From positions 53,436 to 117,435 of the forward strand of contig NZ_JADOTV010000014.1 in the NCBI RefSeq assembly GCF_015767245.1: a stretch of 64,000 nucleotides of DNA. The letters run 5' to 3'. Each line of letters opens with the position of its first letter. The stretch's first letter is position 1. Position numbers and translations under genes: made by a program. The notes under the pieces are model-generated. The model did no database searches. It had not been told where the DNA came from and saw nothing but the letters and a program-made list of their open reading frames with translations. This DNA is from Aureivirga sp. CE67 (lineage in GTDB: Bacteria > Bacteroidota > Bacteroidia > Flavobacteriales > Flavobacteriaceae). This document shows positions 25,825-34,688 of this stretch, piece by piece.

Positions 25825-26586
25825 TTACAATCTTGATAAAACCTTCTTTTCTATATTTTTATCAGAAAATTTAGAAATATCAGCTCCATAATCTTCAGCT
25901 CCAAAAATTGAAATCTCACCTTCTTTTCTTCCAAAGACTACTTGACGAAAATCAGAATAATAATCCAAGAAAAATAATTTATCATTTTCATCTAAATGTC
26001 TTACTTCATTTTCTGGGTGTAACAAAAAATCAAAAGGTGGAATAAACTTTTTGACTCCATACTCATATTCTTCTAATGAATCTCCATAAAACTCATACTG
26101 AAATAATTTATTAGGATTAGAAAGTTTTTTTTCAAAAATAGATTCATCTTCATAAATAGACAGATTACTAAAAAATTCTTCTCTTAAATCATCATTTTCT
26201 TCATAAAACAAATCTTGATAAGAAAGAGATTCATAATCATCACAAAAGAAATCCCAATCAATATCTAATTCATCTTTTTCATCTTCCCAAAATTTTTGAG
26301 CATTTATATAACGAAACTCAAAACCATTAAAACAACTATAAAAAGAAAATAATTCTTCTGGAATCTCTTCATTAAAAATTACTCTAAGATCTTTTGCTAA
26401 TTTTTCTGCATTTTCTTTCGAGCCTTTAGGAATATATAAATGCGTTATATATAAATTTCCCTTTTCTAAAATATTTTTTATCTGATCAAAAATACTTCTC
26501 CCTAAATTTTCAAAGGAAGTTCCCTTTTTTCCTTTACAATCTTTTAAATAACTTAATTGTTCAAATAATTCTTGTTTCATTTGCAT
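25825..26586 (-). CDS. SUKH-like family candidate (paralogue of 24133-24861)
   Basis: The 253-residue protein matches the neighbour at 24133 throughout: ELFSFYSCFNGFEFRYINAQ corresponds to GLFSFYKCFNGFEFRYVNAR, and FLDYYSDFRQVVFGRKEGE to FDFYSNFSQILYGEKND. This copy is more acidic (DELDIDWDFFCDDYESLSYQ). SUKH proteins are known as immunity partners of toxins and in some RNA-processing contexts. The first base of the ATG is shared with the stop of the gene upstream (TAATG), a coupled start. Confidence 0.55.
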   Translation of the reverse strand: MQMKQELFEQLSYLKDCKGKKGTSFENLGRSIFDQIKNILEKGNLYITHLYIPKGSKENAEKLAKDLRVIFNEEIPEELFSFYSCFNGFEFRYINAQKFWEDEKDELDIDWDFFCDDYESLSYQDLFYEENDDLREEFFSNLSIYEDESIFEKKLSNPNKLFQYEFYGDSLEEYEYGVKKFIPPFDFLLHPENEVRHLDENDKLFFLDYYSDFRQVVFGRKEGEISIFGAEDYGADISKFSDKNIEKKVLSRL

Positions 26587-27203
26587 TATAATTTTGTAAT
26601 CATTGATGGATTTCCTTCAAACTCTGAATCAATAAAATCTTCCCATGGATTAAGTGAAATCCCTCCATTTTCAATTGCTATTTTATCATAAGTTTCTTGA
26701 TTAATTCCAAATACCAATTTATACTCATAATCTTCATTTGGTTGCACAACAGGATCATTTATAATGATGACAGCTTTCATATTCTTCGTTTGAAATTCTT
26801 TTTCTAAAGGATGAATTCCAATTCCTAAAAACATATGAATTTTAATCTCTTTTGAAAGAATTTTTGTGGCTACATGTTGCAATAAATTATTACATTTTTC
26901 TAAATCAACACCAATTTCTTTTGATACTTTAAATGAAAAATCATGTCCTAATTTTGGTGCTACTAAAAATGAATAGAAAGCAAAGTGATCTTCTGTTTCA
27001 TAAACTTGAACATAACTCAGTGGATTTTTTTTAATACCAGATAAAACAGCACTTATCACAGAAGCTTTTGAATCTAAAAAACTTTTGACAGGAGTTTTAT
27101 AAATTTGATTAATTTCTTCTAAAGTCTCTGCTAAATATTCTTTTTCTATTTCTTTTTCAATATTTAATTTTAAGATAATTTCTTGAGTTTTTTCGTTTTT
27201 CAT
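26586..27203 (-). CDS. Hypothetical 205-residue protein
   Basis: Unrecognised and soluble. The N-terminal half is helical (EKEIEKEYLAETLEEINQIY), the C-terminal half more beta-like (IKIHMFLGIGIHPLEKEF, MKAVIIINDPVVQPNEDYEY). It starts just after a strong intrinsic terminator of the upstream lipoprotein gene, so it must rely on its own promoter or on read-through. No -7 box is obvious in the 17 bases between. Confidence 0.6.
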   Translation of the reverse strand: MKNEKTQEIILKLNIEKEIEKEYLAETLEEINQIYKTPVKSFLDSKASVISAVLSGIKKNPLSYVQVYETEDHFAFYSFLVAPKLGHDFSFKVSKEIGVDLEKCNNLLQHVATKILSKEIKIHMFLGIGIHPLEKEFQTKNMKAVIIINDPVVQPNEDYEYKLVFGINQETYDKIAIENGGISLNPWEDFIDSEFEGNPSMITKL

Positions 27204-27220
27204 TATGGAAAGTATTAAAA

Positions 27221-27250
27221 TGAAAAAACACTCTTTTATAAAGAGTGTTT
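27221..27250 (-). terminator. Intrinsic terminator of the lipocalin-like lipoprotein gene
   Basis: Perfect 11-bp inverted repeat AAACACTCTTT / AAAGAGTGTTT (27226-27236 and 27240-27250) with a TAT loop, followed on the minus strand by a run of T. It lies six bases after the stop at 27256. Confidence 0.85.
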
Positions 27251-27255
27251 AATTT

Positions 27256-27645
27256 TTATCTTTTAAAATTATAAATAATTTTATCTGTAGCATTTTCAGA
27301 TTTAATCAAAACTTCAAATGTTAAATCTGTCGTATTCATTTTAGTGATAACAGCTTCTTCACCTTTAATCATAAATACATTCTTTTCTGGCAAATATGTT
27401 CCTTCTTTTCCTTCTTCTTTTTCGCAAGACTTTTCATACATTGTTACCCAAAGTGTATTATCATCTTTTATTTCCATAAAATCCTTCCCACATGTTGTGT
27501 GTTCATAAAGTTCTTCATTTTCTTCAATCACACTATAAAAATTCCATCTTCCATAAATTGAAATATCCTCACCATCGTCATCTTTACTACAAGAAAAAGT
27601 CAGAACAGATATTAACACCAAAAAAAACCATTTACATTTCTTCAT
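27256..27645 (-). CDS. Lipoprotein with a lipocalin-like domain
   Basis: The 129-residue product has a lipoprotein signal (FFLVLISVLTFSC, Cys at residue 19) and a mature part typical of small Bacteroidota lipocalin-like lipoproteins: ISIYGRWNFYSVIEENEELY, DFMEIKDDNTLWVTMYEKSC, ending IIYNFKR. The short aspartate-rich stretch after the cysteine (SKDDDGED) resembles a surface-export signal in this phylum. It is monocistronic: operator upstream, terminator downstream. Function of the family unknown. Confidence 0.8.
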   Translation of the reverse strand: MKKCKWFFLVLISVLTFSCSKDDDGEDISIYGRWNFYSVIEENEELYEHTTCGKDFMEIKDDNTLWVTMYEKSCEKEEGKEGTYLPEKNVFMIKGEEAVITKMNTTDLTFEVLIKSENATDKIIYNFKR

Positions 27646-27733
27646 ATTACATTTAATTAAAATTATTAAAACTTATTTGAGATTATTTATTTGGTATTTT
27701 GCTTTAATTGTTCTAAACCAAATAATTCGGTTG

Positions 27734-27779
27734 CAAAGTTATCTTGATTCAAAAAAAATAAATCACCCGAAAAAGGTGA
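27734..27779 (-). promoter_or_regulatory. Palindromic operator plus perfect -7 box, copy 5
   Basis: TCACCC-GAAAAA-GGTGA occupies 27763-27779. On the minus strand the -7 element TAACTTTG (27734-27741) matches TAnnTTTG exactly, 21 bases from the palindrome. No good -33 element is needed if the palindrome binds an activator. The transcript leader to the lipoprotein start at 27645 is about 80 bases. Confidence 0.65.
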
Positions 27780-27900
27780 TTTATTATTAGTGTTTGTTAA
27801 AAAAATAATTTATGTTAAAGTCTCATTACCCATCGTTCTATTTTTCTAAAAAAATTATTTATTTCAGATTGTACTTTTCTTTTATACAAATTTTGTAATC

Positions 27901-27933
27901 TTTGTTTTAAATTAACCATCTGTTTTATCTTTG
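27901..27933 (+). promoter_or_regulatory. Plus-strand promoter facing a minus-strand gene
   Basis: TTTG at 27901-27904 and TATCTTTG at 27926-27933 (followed by C) form a textbook Bacteroidota sigma factor site with 21 bases between. It points into the 3' end of the minus-strand gene at 27946. No plus-strand gene follows, so it would make an antisense or small RNA. The rest of the 300-base gap 27646-27945 holds only this, the operator and leader sequence. Confidence 0.4.
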
Positions 27934-27945
27934 CATATTTATAAA

Positions 27946-29292
27946 TTATTCTATTTTATCACAACTTAGTGCACCAACTGGCCCGGTAGTATATTGTCTT
28001 AAATTTTTATCATATTTACTACTTCCTAGATACTTACGAATAAACCCAAAATTTCGATAACCACAACCTTCATTACTTTTATACAAAATATTTCCTTCAA
28101 TATATTTCCCCTCAATATTTCCATAGTCATCTTTAATCACTTGCCAATCTAAAGTAATAATAGCTTTTCTAAAATCAACATTTGACCAATTTTTATTTCT
28201 GGCCCAAATTCTAACTTGTTGTAACATCTCAGCTTCTAATTCTACATCTTCTCTAACAGCAATAGGTAAAGGTTTAGCATCTAATATTTTTTGCGCCATA
28301 TTACTTGACATTTCTTTGTATATTTCAGTTCCTTCACTTGCATCAAAATTTATATAACCATGAAAATATTCCTTATCTGAATCCATTCTTCCATTAGTTA
28401 ATGCAATTCTTAATTTATGTTTGTAACTTCCCATTCTTTCATTAATCCTCTTCATCAAAAACTCTACTCCATCTGAGTCAACTTCAGAATTTTCTAATCT
28501 ATCAGTCAATAGCTGAAATATAATATAATTTTTATCTAAATCTTTTTCATATAGAGTTTTAACAGTAGTTTGATTAACTATTTCATTTTCTTTTGGTAAC
28601 ATATCTTTTTCAAATTTATCAATACCAACACAAGCCCAATAATTCATATTTCCATAAATATCTTGTGAATAATTCGAAAGTTTATATAAATAACCTGATC
28701 GTAATGATAAAGGTAAATATGCAACAGCCCAAATATTATCTCCAACTTTAAAGTCTGTCTTTATTTTAGATAAATCCTCTTGGCCAACAGTAGGTTTTTC
28801 AGAAAAAAAAACTATTCTACCAACATTTTCTTGGTGAAATTTAGAAGTTGGATTTTTCACATAAAACTCTGGTAAATAACGAGATTCTTTTTTATTAGAA
28901 TTATTGATAAATTCATTAAAAAAATCACTTTTAATACCTAAAGTCTTTCTTCCTTTTTTTATATCTTTTCTACTTAAACCTACAACAAATTTATTTTCAA
29001 TTGCTCCTTTTGGGTCTAATTCTAATAAAACTAAAACACCTTTCATTTTAGTTAAAACTAAATTATCTTCTTTTGAAGCATATGAACCTTCATTGTTTTT
29101 TAATGGGTAAAAAGCATAAACTTTTTCTCCCCCAGTTGTCAAAATAGAAACTTTAAAAGATTCATTTCGTCTTTTTACAAGATCCATTTTAATTATTCTC
29201 CCTCCAGAAACAAGATAAGAGCCTGTTTCAAAATTCTGTGCAATCGCTGTTGATGTTAAAAGTGAAATCATAAATAGTATATAAGGTTTCAT
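27946..29292 (-). CDS. Secreted protein of unknown function, 448 residues
   Basis: A classical signal peptide (MKPYILFMISLLTSTAIAQ, cut probably after AIAQ) leads to an exported protein. No recognised domain. Notable parts are a beta-rich N-terminal third (YLVSGGRIIKMDLVKRRNES) and a C-terminal third (AIITLDWQVIKDDYGNIEGK, YRNFGFIRKYLGSSKYD), with two cysteines near the end. It lies 17 bases downstream of the 489-residue unknown gene and is probably the last gene of that transcription unit. Confidence 0.7.
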   Translation of the reverse strand: MKPYILFMISLLTSTAIAQNFETGSYLVSGGRIIKMDLVKRRNESFKVSILTTGGEKVYAFYPLKNNEGSYASKEDNLVLTKMKGVLVLLELDPKGAIENKFVVGLSRKDIKKGRKTLGIKSDFFNEFINNSNKKESRYLPEFYVKNPTSKFHQENVGRIVFFSEKPTVGQEDLSKIKTDFKVGDNIWAVAYLPLSLRSGYLYKLSNYSQDIYGNMNYWACVGIDKFEKDMLPKENEIVNQTTVKTLYEKDLDKNYIIFQLLTDRLENSEVDSDGVEFLMKRINERMGSYKHKLRIALTNGRMDSDKEYFHGYINFDASEGTEIYKEMSSNMAQKILDAKPLPIAVREDVELEAEMLQQVRIWARNKNWSNVDFRKAIITLDWQVIKDDYGNIEGKYIEGNILYKSNEGCGYRNFGFIRKYLGSSKYDKNLRQYTTGPVGALSCDKIE

Positions 29293-29309
29293 TTCTATTA
29301 TTTATTTTT

Positions 29310-30776
29310 TTATTTTTCTAAATATTGCCATTTGGAGAAATCTCCAATTTTATAATAAGCGGTTCTTTTATATTTCAATCTATTTTTTTGAGGTAAATAA
29401 GCTTCACTGTCAGACCAATTAGTTTCAGGTACATTTTTAAACATCCAAAATAAATAAGTCAATTCAGGTGCATCCGATTGATGAATATCAAAGTATAAAC
29501 CTGTATCATCACTTTTTAATAAAAGAAAGAAAATAAATTCTTTTAAGTACAAAGAACCATTTGCATCTAGAAAACTTGTCTTATCAAAAAGTACTTGTGA
29601 AATGGATGGAAGTTTAAAAAGAAAATTTAAAATTTCTCCATACCAACCTTCTTTATATTCATTTAAATCTTTTTCTAAATTTAATTGAAAAAGTTTAAAA
29701 TTTTCGCGAATTATTTTTTCTAAATCTGATTCTTTGGAAGTCATTCTAGCTTCTGCTGAAAACTTTAAAACTTTTGCATATTTTCCTGAAATAGAACCTA
29801 TAAAATCAACAAATAACTTTGATTGTTCTTCATTACAATAAGAAAATGAAAGTTTCACAGTAGCTGGATTTTTCTTTGTTTTCTTAGATTTTATCCATCT
29901 ATTATTACTCAAGAAAAAATCAATCTCAGCTTTTGTTGGAGAAGCTTGATTAAAATCAAAAATTGATGCTGTTGCATTATCTAATCTTGCTTTTATAAAA
30001 TTTAAATAACGATGTTCTGCCTTTAATTTAAATACTTGATTTTCTTTTAAAACAGAAAGTGCTTTCTCTATTTTTGCATCATCAAAAGATTCTAAGTAAC
30101 TAAAAATAGAAGTTATTTCTTTTGAATTAAAATCTGAAAAATCTATAATTTCTTCTATTTTTTCAATTCCATATTCTGGAAAAGCAATATTACTTTGAGC
30201 TAAAAGTTTATGCCCATCAAAAATAAATTTCAGCTTCTTTGGTTTTATTTCTAGTGCTTTGTATAAACAAATAATATCTTGATTACAATAATCTGAAACA
30301 TCTTCCCAAACACTATCTGAAAAAGTTGTTTTTTCAACAATACTTGTTTTTATCTTTTCATTTTTCTCAGTAAATATTATTTCTTCTTCCTGCTTTATAG
30401 CTTCGCATTGTTCCAAATCAAATAGATATTTACTTTGAATATCTTCTAAAAGCATTGGAATATCGTAGACTTTAACAGTCATTAATTTTCCTTTTTCAAA
30501 TCGATATTGAAGTTTTGTATGTTCAGAATATTCTCTAGAAATTGAGAATAAATCCTGCTTATAACCTAAATTTCTTCTAGCATTATCAATAGCATCTTTA
30601 TTATCAAAATCATAACAAATTTTATTATCTTCTAATGTATAAAAGCTACCTCCAGAAGTGCCAAATTCTGTAACTATTGGACTTGAATAATATATTTCTC
30701 CTTCCTTTAAGAATGGATCTAATTGCTCTGATATATAATTGATTTTTTCTTCTAAATTCATTGAATTTTCTTCCAT
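29310..30776 (-). CDS. Large unknown protein (family of 32530), 488 residues
   Basis: The start is taken at the ATG at 30776 (MEENSMNLEEKINYISEQL) rather than 30833, since the latter overlaps the WD40 gene and the related gene at 32530 opens MNLEKDIKYASEVLDPFLKE. Both contain the YYS.PIVT..G.SGGS.Y element and, in the C-terminal half, the YLESFDD.KI.KAL.VLKEN and PTKAEIDFFL.N.RW motifs. No enzyme motif is recognised. Soluble. The fold is unknown. It is one of three related genes in 29-34 kb, arranged around a WD40 gene. Confidence 0.65.
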   Translation of the reverse strand: MEENSMNLEEKINYISEQLDPFLKEGEIYYSSPIVTEFGTSGGSFYTLEDNKICYDFDNKDAIDNARRNLGYKQDLFSISREYSEHTKLQYRFEKGKLMTVKVYDIPMLLEDIQSKYLFDLEQCEAIKQEEEIIFTEKNEKIKTSIVEKTTFSDSVWEDVSDYCNQDIICLYKALEIKPKKLKFIFDGHKLLAQSNIAFPEYGIEKIEEIIDFSDFNSKEITSIFSYLESFDDAKIEKALSVLKENQVFKLKAEHRYLNFIKARLDNATASIFDFNQASPTKAEIDFFLSNNRWIKSKKTKKNPATVKLSFSYCNEEQSKLFVDFIGSISGKYAKVLKFSAEARMTSKESDLEKIIRENFKLFQLNLEKDLNEYKEGWYGEILNFLFKLPSISQVLFDKTSFLDANGSLYLKEFIFFLLLKSDDTGLYFDIHQSDAPELTYLFWMFKNVPETNWSDSEAYLPQKNRLKYKRTAYYKIGDFSKWQYLEK

Positions 30777-30783
30777 ATTTATT

Positions 30784-31707
30784 TTAATTAATACATATTT
30801 CCTTAAAACAAATTTCTCCTGATTTAAACCCAACTATTAATAATTCTAAATCCTCTGAAACATCAAAATTTTGAATAATTTTATCTTTAAAATCAAGTTC
30901 ATGTAGTAATTCAAAAGTTGACTTTTCTCTCACATGAATACTATTAGTTGTCATATAAAAAATAAAATCATTTTTGATATTTAAATTGTATGGGATTCCA
31001 TTTAGAGCTATTGTTTTTATAGATTTACTTTGCTCTGAATTCCAAATTTTCAATTCTTTATTTTTTGACCCTGTTATAAAGTAATTAACATTTAAGCTGC
31101 AAATTGTTGTAAATTCAGTTTCATCTTGAAAATATTGAATTTCTCTTATGTGAAATTTATTTTGAGGAAGTTTTAATATAGAATCATATTGAATAATTAG
31201 TAGATACTCTTTGTTAAAAACTTCAACATCTGTCATAAACCTTCCTATCTTTTTTCTATATTCTTTTGCTCTAGAATATTTAAAATAACCTTTATTATCT
31301 ATATCCAATTCTAATTTAGCATAAACCCCATCAGTTGAAATAGAGAAAGATTGATTACTTATTACTTTAAGTTTCTGAACATCTACTGGGTGTAATTGAG
31401 CTGCAAATGGGTAACCATAATCTGATGAATTTCTTTGGTATTTTAATCGATCTTCTCCATTCATATCAATAATTCTTATATAACCAGAATCATAACCAAC
31501 AATCACAAATTCTTCATTTACGGATTCAAACCAATCTAAAGTAGTTACTGAATGAAATAAACGATCTTCATAAATCATTAATATTTTCTCTGATCTCATA
31601 TCATAAACTTTTAATGGACCTTCCATGAATCCAAGAGCAACTTTATCTTGATTTGGAGAAATTTTTAAACTAGAAACTCCTAAACTTTGTGTATCTATTA
31701 TTTTCAT
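30784..31707 (-). CDS. WD40-type beta-propeller protein, 307 residues
   Basis: Repeats of about 40 residues are visible: VSSLKISPNQDKVALGFMEG followed by LKVYDMRSEK, TTLDWFESVNEEFVIVGYDS followed by IRIIDMNGEDR, FTTICSLNVNYFITGSKNKE followed by LKIWNSEQSKS, and a last FDVSEDLELLIVGFKSGEIC. These fit a propeller of six to seven blades. Cytosolic (no signal). It lies between two members of the paralogous unknown family (genes at 29310 and 31722), seven and 14 bases apart, which suggests that the propeller is their partner scaffold. Confidence 0.75.
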   Translation of the reverse strand: MKIIDTQSLGVSSLKISPNQDKVALGFMEGPLKVYDMRSEKILMIYEDRLFHSVTTLDWFESVNEEFVIVGYDSGYIRIIDMNGEDRLKYQRNSSDYGYPFAAQLHPVDVQKLKVISNQSFSISTDGVYAKLELDIDNKGYFKYSRAKEYRKKIGRFMTDVEVFNKEYLLIIQYDSILKLPQNKFHIREIQYFQDETEFTTICSLNVNYFITGSKNKELKIWNSEQSKSIKTIALNGIPYNLNIKNDFIFYMTTNSIHVREKSTFELLHELDFKDKIIQNFDVSEDLELLIVGFKSGEICFKEICIN

Positions 31708-31721
31708 TTCTAGGTATTAAT

Positions 31722-32519
31722 TTATTTCTCTATGTAATAAAAATCAGCTTCATCATTTCTCAAATAATAAGCAGTAACTCGCTGATATAATAAAATAGAA
31801 TCTGGCAAAGTAGGACGTGAATCGTCTTCTAAATAAATTCTTGGAATATTGATAAACATCCAAAAAAGTTTTGTGAATTCAGGAAATTCTGATTGAGAAA
31901 TTTCAATTTTGGTATCTCCATTTTGTTTTAGAATTAGTAAAAGCGTAAACGCTTCAAATCCTGCAGATAGGTTTGCTTTACTAAAATCTGTATTCTTAAA
32001 GATTACTTTGTTAATTTCACTAATATTATAAATTTTTACACAAAGTTTAGAATACCAACCTTTAGTGCAAATAAATATTTGATCTCCTATAGCTTCTTCA
32101 AATTTATCTCTAAATTCTTCCACAAAATCAGCTATATAATATGCTTCCGTTGTTCTTTTTACTTTAGAAATAAATTGTAATAGCTTCACATTATCTCTAA
32201 CAATAGCACCAATAATGTCAACTAATAATTTAGATTCTAAATCACTAAAATTCTCAAAAGAAATGGCTTTTTGATCATATGCTTCCTGTAATTTATCTAT
32301 TGCAAAGTCAATTTCATCTTTTGTTGGAGCGGCTTTTAAATAATCAAATATTGTTGCTTTTGGATTATCTAAACGTATCCTTATAAAGTGTAAATAACGC
32401 TTTTCAACACTTTTTTTGAACTCTTCATTTTCTTTAATAATTTCTAAAGCTTTCAATATTTTAGAATCATCAAAAGATTCTAAATGTTCGAAAAGCTCGA
32501 CTTCTTCTATAATTTCCAT
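31722..32519 (-). CDS. Unknown protein, C-terminal domain of the 470/489-residue family
   Basis: The 265-residue product corresponds to the C-terminal half of the larger relatives: it starts at EVELFEHLESFDDSKILKAL and continues through YLHFIRIRLDNPKATIFDYL, PTKDEIDFAIDK, WYSKLCVKIYNI and FWMFINIPRIYLED. The N-terminal YYS.PIVT domain is absent, so that the second domain can exist alone. It starts ten bases after the stop of the gene at 32530. Confidence 0.65.
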   Translation of the reverse strand: MEIIEEVELFEHLESFDDSKILKALEIIKENEEFKKSVEKRYLHFIRIRLDNPKATIFDYLKAAPTKDEIDFAIDKLQEAYDQKAISFENFSDLESKLLVDIIGAIVRDNVKLLQFISKVKRTTEAYYIADFVEEFRDKFEEAIGDQIFICTKGWYSKLCVKIYNISEINKVIFKNTDFSKANLSAGFEAFTLLLILKQNGDTKIEISQSEFPEFTKLFWMFINIPRIYLEDDSRPTLPDSILLYQRVTAYYLRNDEADFYYIEK

Positions 32520-32529
32520 ATTTTATATT

Positions 32530-33942
32530 TTATTTTTCAATTAAATAGGCTTCATCACTATCATCTTCTAAACTATATTTCGCTTTTCTTTTATAAGCTA
32601 GTTCTGATTCAGGAAAAATTGCTTTTACTCCTTGCCAAGTTGTAAAAGGAATATCTCGAAACATCCAAAATAATTTTGTCAAATCTGACGCATCCGACTG
32701 ATAAATATCGAAGTATGTTCCTCTGTTTTGATTAAAAATTAGATATAACATGAAAGGTTCCAGACCAAGAGATTGATTTGCTTTCTCAAAAGAAGTTTTC
32801 TCAAAAAGAATATTTTGAATTTCGTTTACAATAAATAAATGTGTACAAATTTTAGAATACCAACCATCTTTCGAAATATTCATTTCTTTTGCTAAAGACT
32901 CTGTGAATAACTTTTTATATTTATCTATTTCTGTTGATAAAAACTGTTCATTATTGGTTTGCTTAAACTTCATGATCGTTTTCATAAAGTGAATATTATT
33001 TTTAACAACAGTTCCAATTAAATCAACAATTAATTTTGATTCGTTATCATTACAATACGAAAATGAAATAAAATCAAATCGTTTTCCCCAACGCTCATTA
33101 TCTAAGAAAAATTCAATCTCAGCTTTAGTAGGAGCAGCTTTTTCATAGTCAAAAATTGTTGCTTTCTTTTCATTTAATCTTAATTGAATAAAATTTAAAT
33201 AGCGTTTTTCTACGTCATTTTTTAATGATTCATTCTCTTTTAAAACATCTAAAGATTTTGCTATTTTTAAATCATCAAAAGATTCTAAATAATTATAAAT
33301 TGATGCAATTTCCTTAGGATTAAAATCTAAAATGTCAGTAGTTTCTTGAATTTTTTCAATTCTATATTCAGGAAAAGCTATGGAACTTTGAATTTGAAAA
33401 TTTTCACCATCATAAATAAATTTCATTTTTTTTGGTTTCGTTTCCAATAAATTATATAAACAAATGATATCTCCATCACAATAATCACTTACTCTCTCCA
33501 CTTCTCGATTTTCATATTTCTTATTGATAATTACACTTGTTTGAATTTCATCATCATTATTAGAAAAAGTAATTTCCAGAGATTTATTTAAATACTTTCT
33601 TTGATTGAAATCTTGAATAGAAGACTGTTTTAATTCCTCAATAAGCATCGGAATATCATAGACTTTTACAGTCATCAATTTTCCTTTTTCAAATTGAAAT
33701 AACAGTTTTGTGTGTTCAGGATAATTTTCTGTTATTGAAAGTAAATCACATCTATTTTCAGCATCACTTATTTCCTTTTCTTCTTCAAAATCATAAAATT
33801 TCGCATTATCTTTTAATATATAAATACTCCCTCCTGAAATTCCATAAGAAGTAACTATTGGATTTGAATAATAAATTCTATCTTCTTTCAGAAATGGATC
33901 TAAAACTTCTGATGCATATTTTATGTCTTTTTCTAAGTTCAT
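32530..33942 (-). CDS. Large unknown protein, 470 residues
   Basis: Two-part protein. Residues 1-210 contain IYYSNPIVTSYGISGGSIY and KGKLMTVKVYDIPMLIEEL-like motifs. Residues 215-470 contain YNYLESFDDLKIAKSLDVLK, YLNFIQLRLNEKKATIFDYE, PTKAEIEFFLDNERW and FWMFRDIPFTTWQ. The first gene of the three-gene family cluster. No signal, membrane segment or known catalytic motif. Related to the gene at 29310 over the full length. Confidence 0.68.
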   Translation of the reverse strand: MNLEKDIKYASEVLDPFLKEDRIYYSNPIVTSYGISGGSIYILKDNAKFYDFEEEKEISDAENRCDLLSITENYPEHTKLLFQFEKGKLMTVKVYDIPMLIEELKQSSIQDFNQRKYLNKSLEITFSNNDDEIQTSVIINKKYENREVERVSDYCDGDIICLYNLLETKPKKMKFIYDGENFQIQSSIAFPEYRIEKIQETTDILDFNPKEIASIYNYLESFDDLKIAKSLDVLKENESLKNDVEKRYLNFIQLRLNEKKATIFDYEKAAPTKAEIEFFLDNERWGKRFDFISFSYCNDNESKLIVDLIGTVVKNNIHFMKTIMKFKQTNNEQFLSTEIDKYKKLFTESLAKEMNISKDGWYSKICTHLFIVNEIQNILFEKTSFEKANQSLGLEPFMLYLIFNQNRGTYFDIYQSDASDLTKLFWMFRDIPFTTWQGVKAIFPESELAYKRKAKYSLEDDSDEAYLIEK

Positions 33943-33969
33943 ATTATATTTTATACCTTATAATTATTA

Positions 33970-34632
33970 TTAATCATATCGATACCAACAGATATAGAAA
34001 TAATAATTCTCTTCATTTAAATTATTTTTATTTATAGGGTTTCCAGCTAAATGAACAGTTTCTAGATTTGGGGATTTTTTCAATATTTCAATGTTTGGAA
34101 TTTGATTATCTATGATGTAGAGAAAACATAAACTCTTTAATTTTTCTAAATTCTCTAATTCTGTTAATCGATTATTTTCAAAATCTAAATATTCTAATTT
34201 TTGAAGTTGTTCTAAATTTTCAATTTTAGAAATTTGGTTGTTTCTAAGATCTAATTCTCTAAGGTTTTCAAGTGAATCTAAACCTTCTATTTCCGAAATT
34301 TGATTACCTCCAAGATTTAGTTCTTCAAGTAATTTAAAATTTTGTAGACCTTGAATTTTTGTAATTCTATTCTTGTTTAGTTTTAATGATTTTAACTGAT
34401 TTAAATCTTCTAAACCTTCAATTTTTGAAATTTGATTATTCCCTAAATCCAGAACTTGTAATTCTTTTAGATTTGATAAAAATTCAATATTTGTTATTCG
34501 ATTATTATCTAAAAATAATCTTTCAATATTTTTAAATTTTTCAATTCCTTTTAACGATTCTATTCCTTGATTTTCTAAATTTAGTATCTGAATTCTATAA
34601 TCTTTAAATATTAAATCATCAATACTTTTCAT
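33970..34632 (-). CDS. Cytosolic leucine-rich repeat protein, 220 residues (outlying copy)
   Basis: The start at 34632 (MKSIDDLIFKDYRIQILNL) is preferred because it begins the family cap. An ATG five codons upstream also exists. About nine repeats follow with the signature NLENQGIESLKGIEKF and end PNLETVHLAGNPINKNNLNE. It is separated by about 13 kb from the other LRR genes and by the unknown-family genes. Its promoter must lie at or beyond the terminator hairpin at 34643-34666. Confidence 0.85.
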   Translation of the reverse strand: MKSIDDLIFKDYRIQILNLENQGIESLKGIEKFKNIERLFLDNNRITNIEFLSNLKELQVLDLGNNQISKIEGLEDLNQLKSLKLNKNRITKIQGLQNFKLLEELNLGGNQISEIEGLDSLENLRELDLRNNQISKIENLEQLQKLEYLDFENNRLTELENLEKLKSLCFLYIIDNQIPNIEILKKSPNLETVHLAGNPINKNNLNEENYYFYICWYRYD

Positions 34633-34640
34633 AAAATAAA

Positions 34641-34666
34641 AACACATGATCTTTTCAAACCATGTG
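34641..34666 (-). terminator. Hairpin after the lipoprotein gene
   Basis: CACATG (34643-34648) and CATGTG (34661-34666) pair. On the minus strand the hairpin is followed by TTTTTATTTT. It lies 20 bases after the lipoprotein stop (34689) and just before the LRR start. Confidence 0.6.
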
Positions 34667-34688
34667 CTACAAACAGTCTAAATTATTA

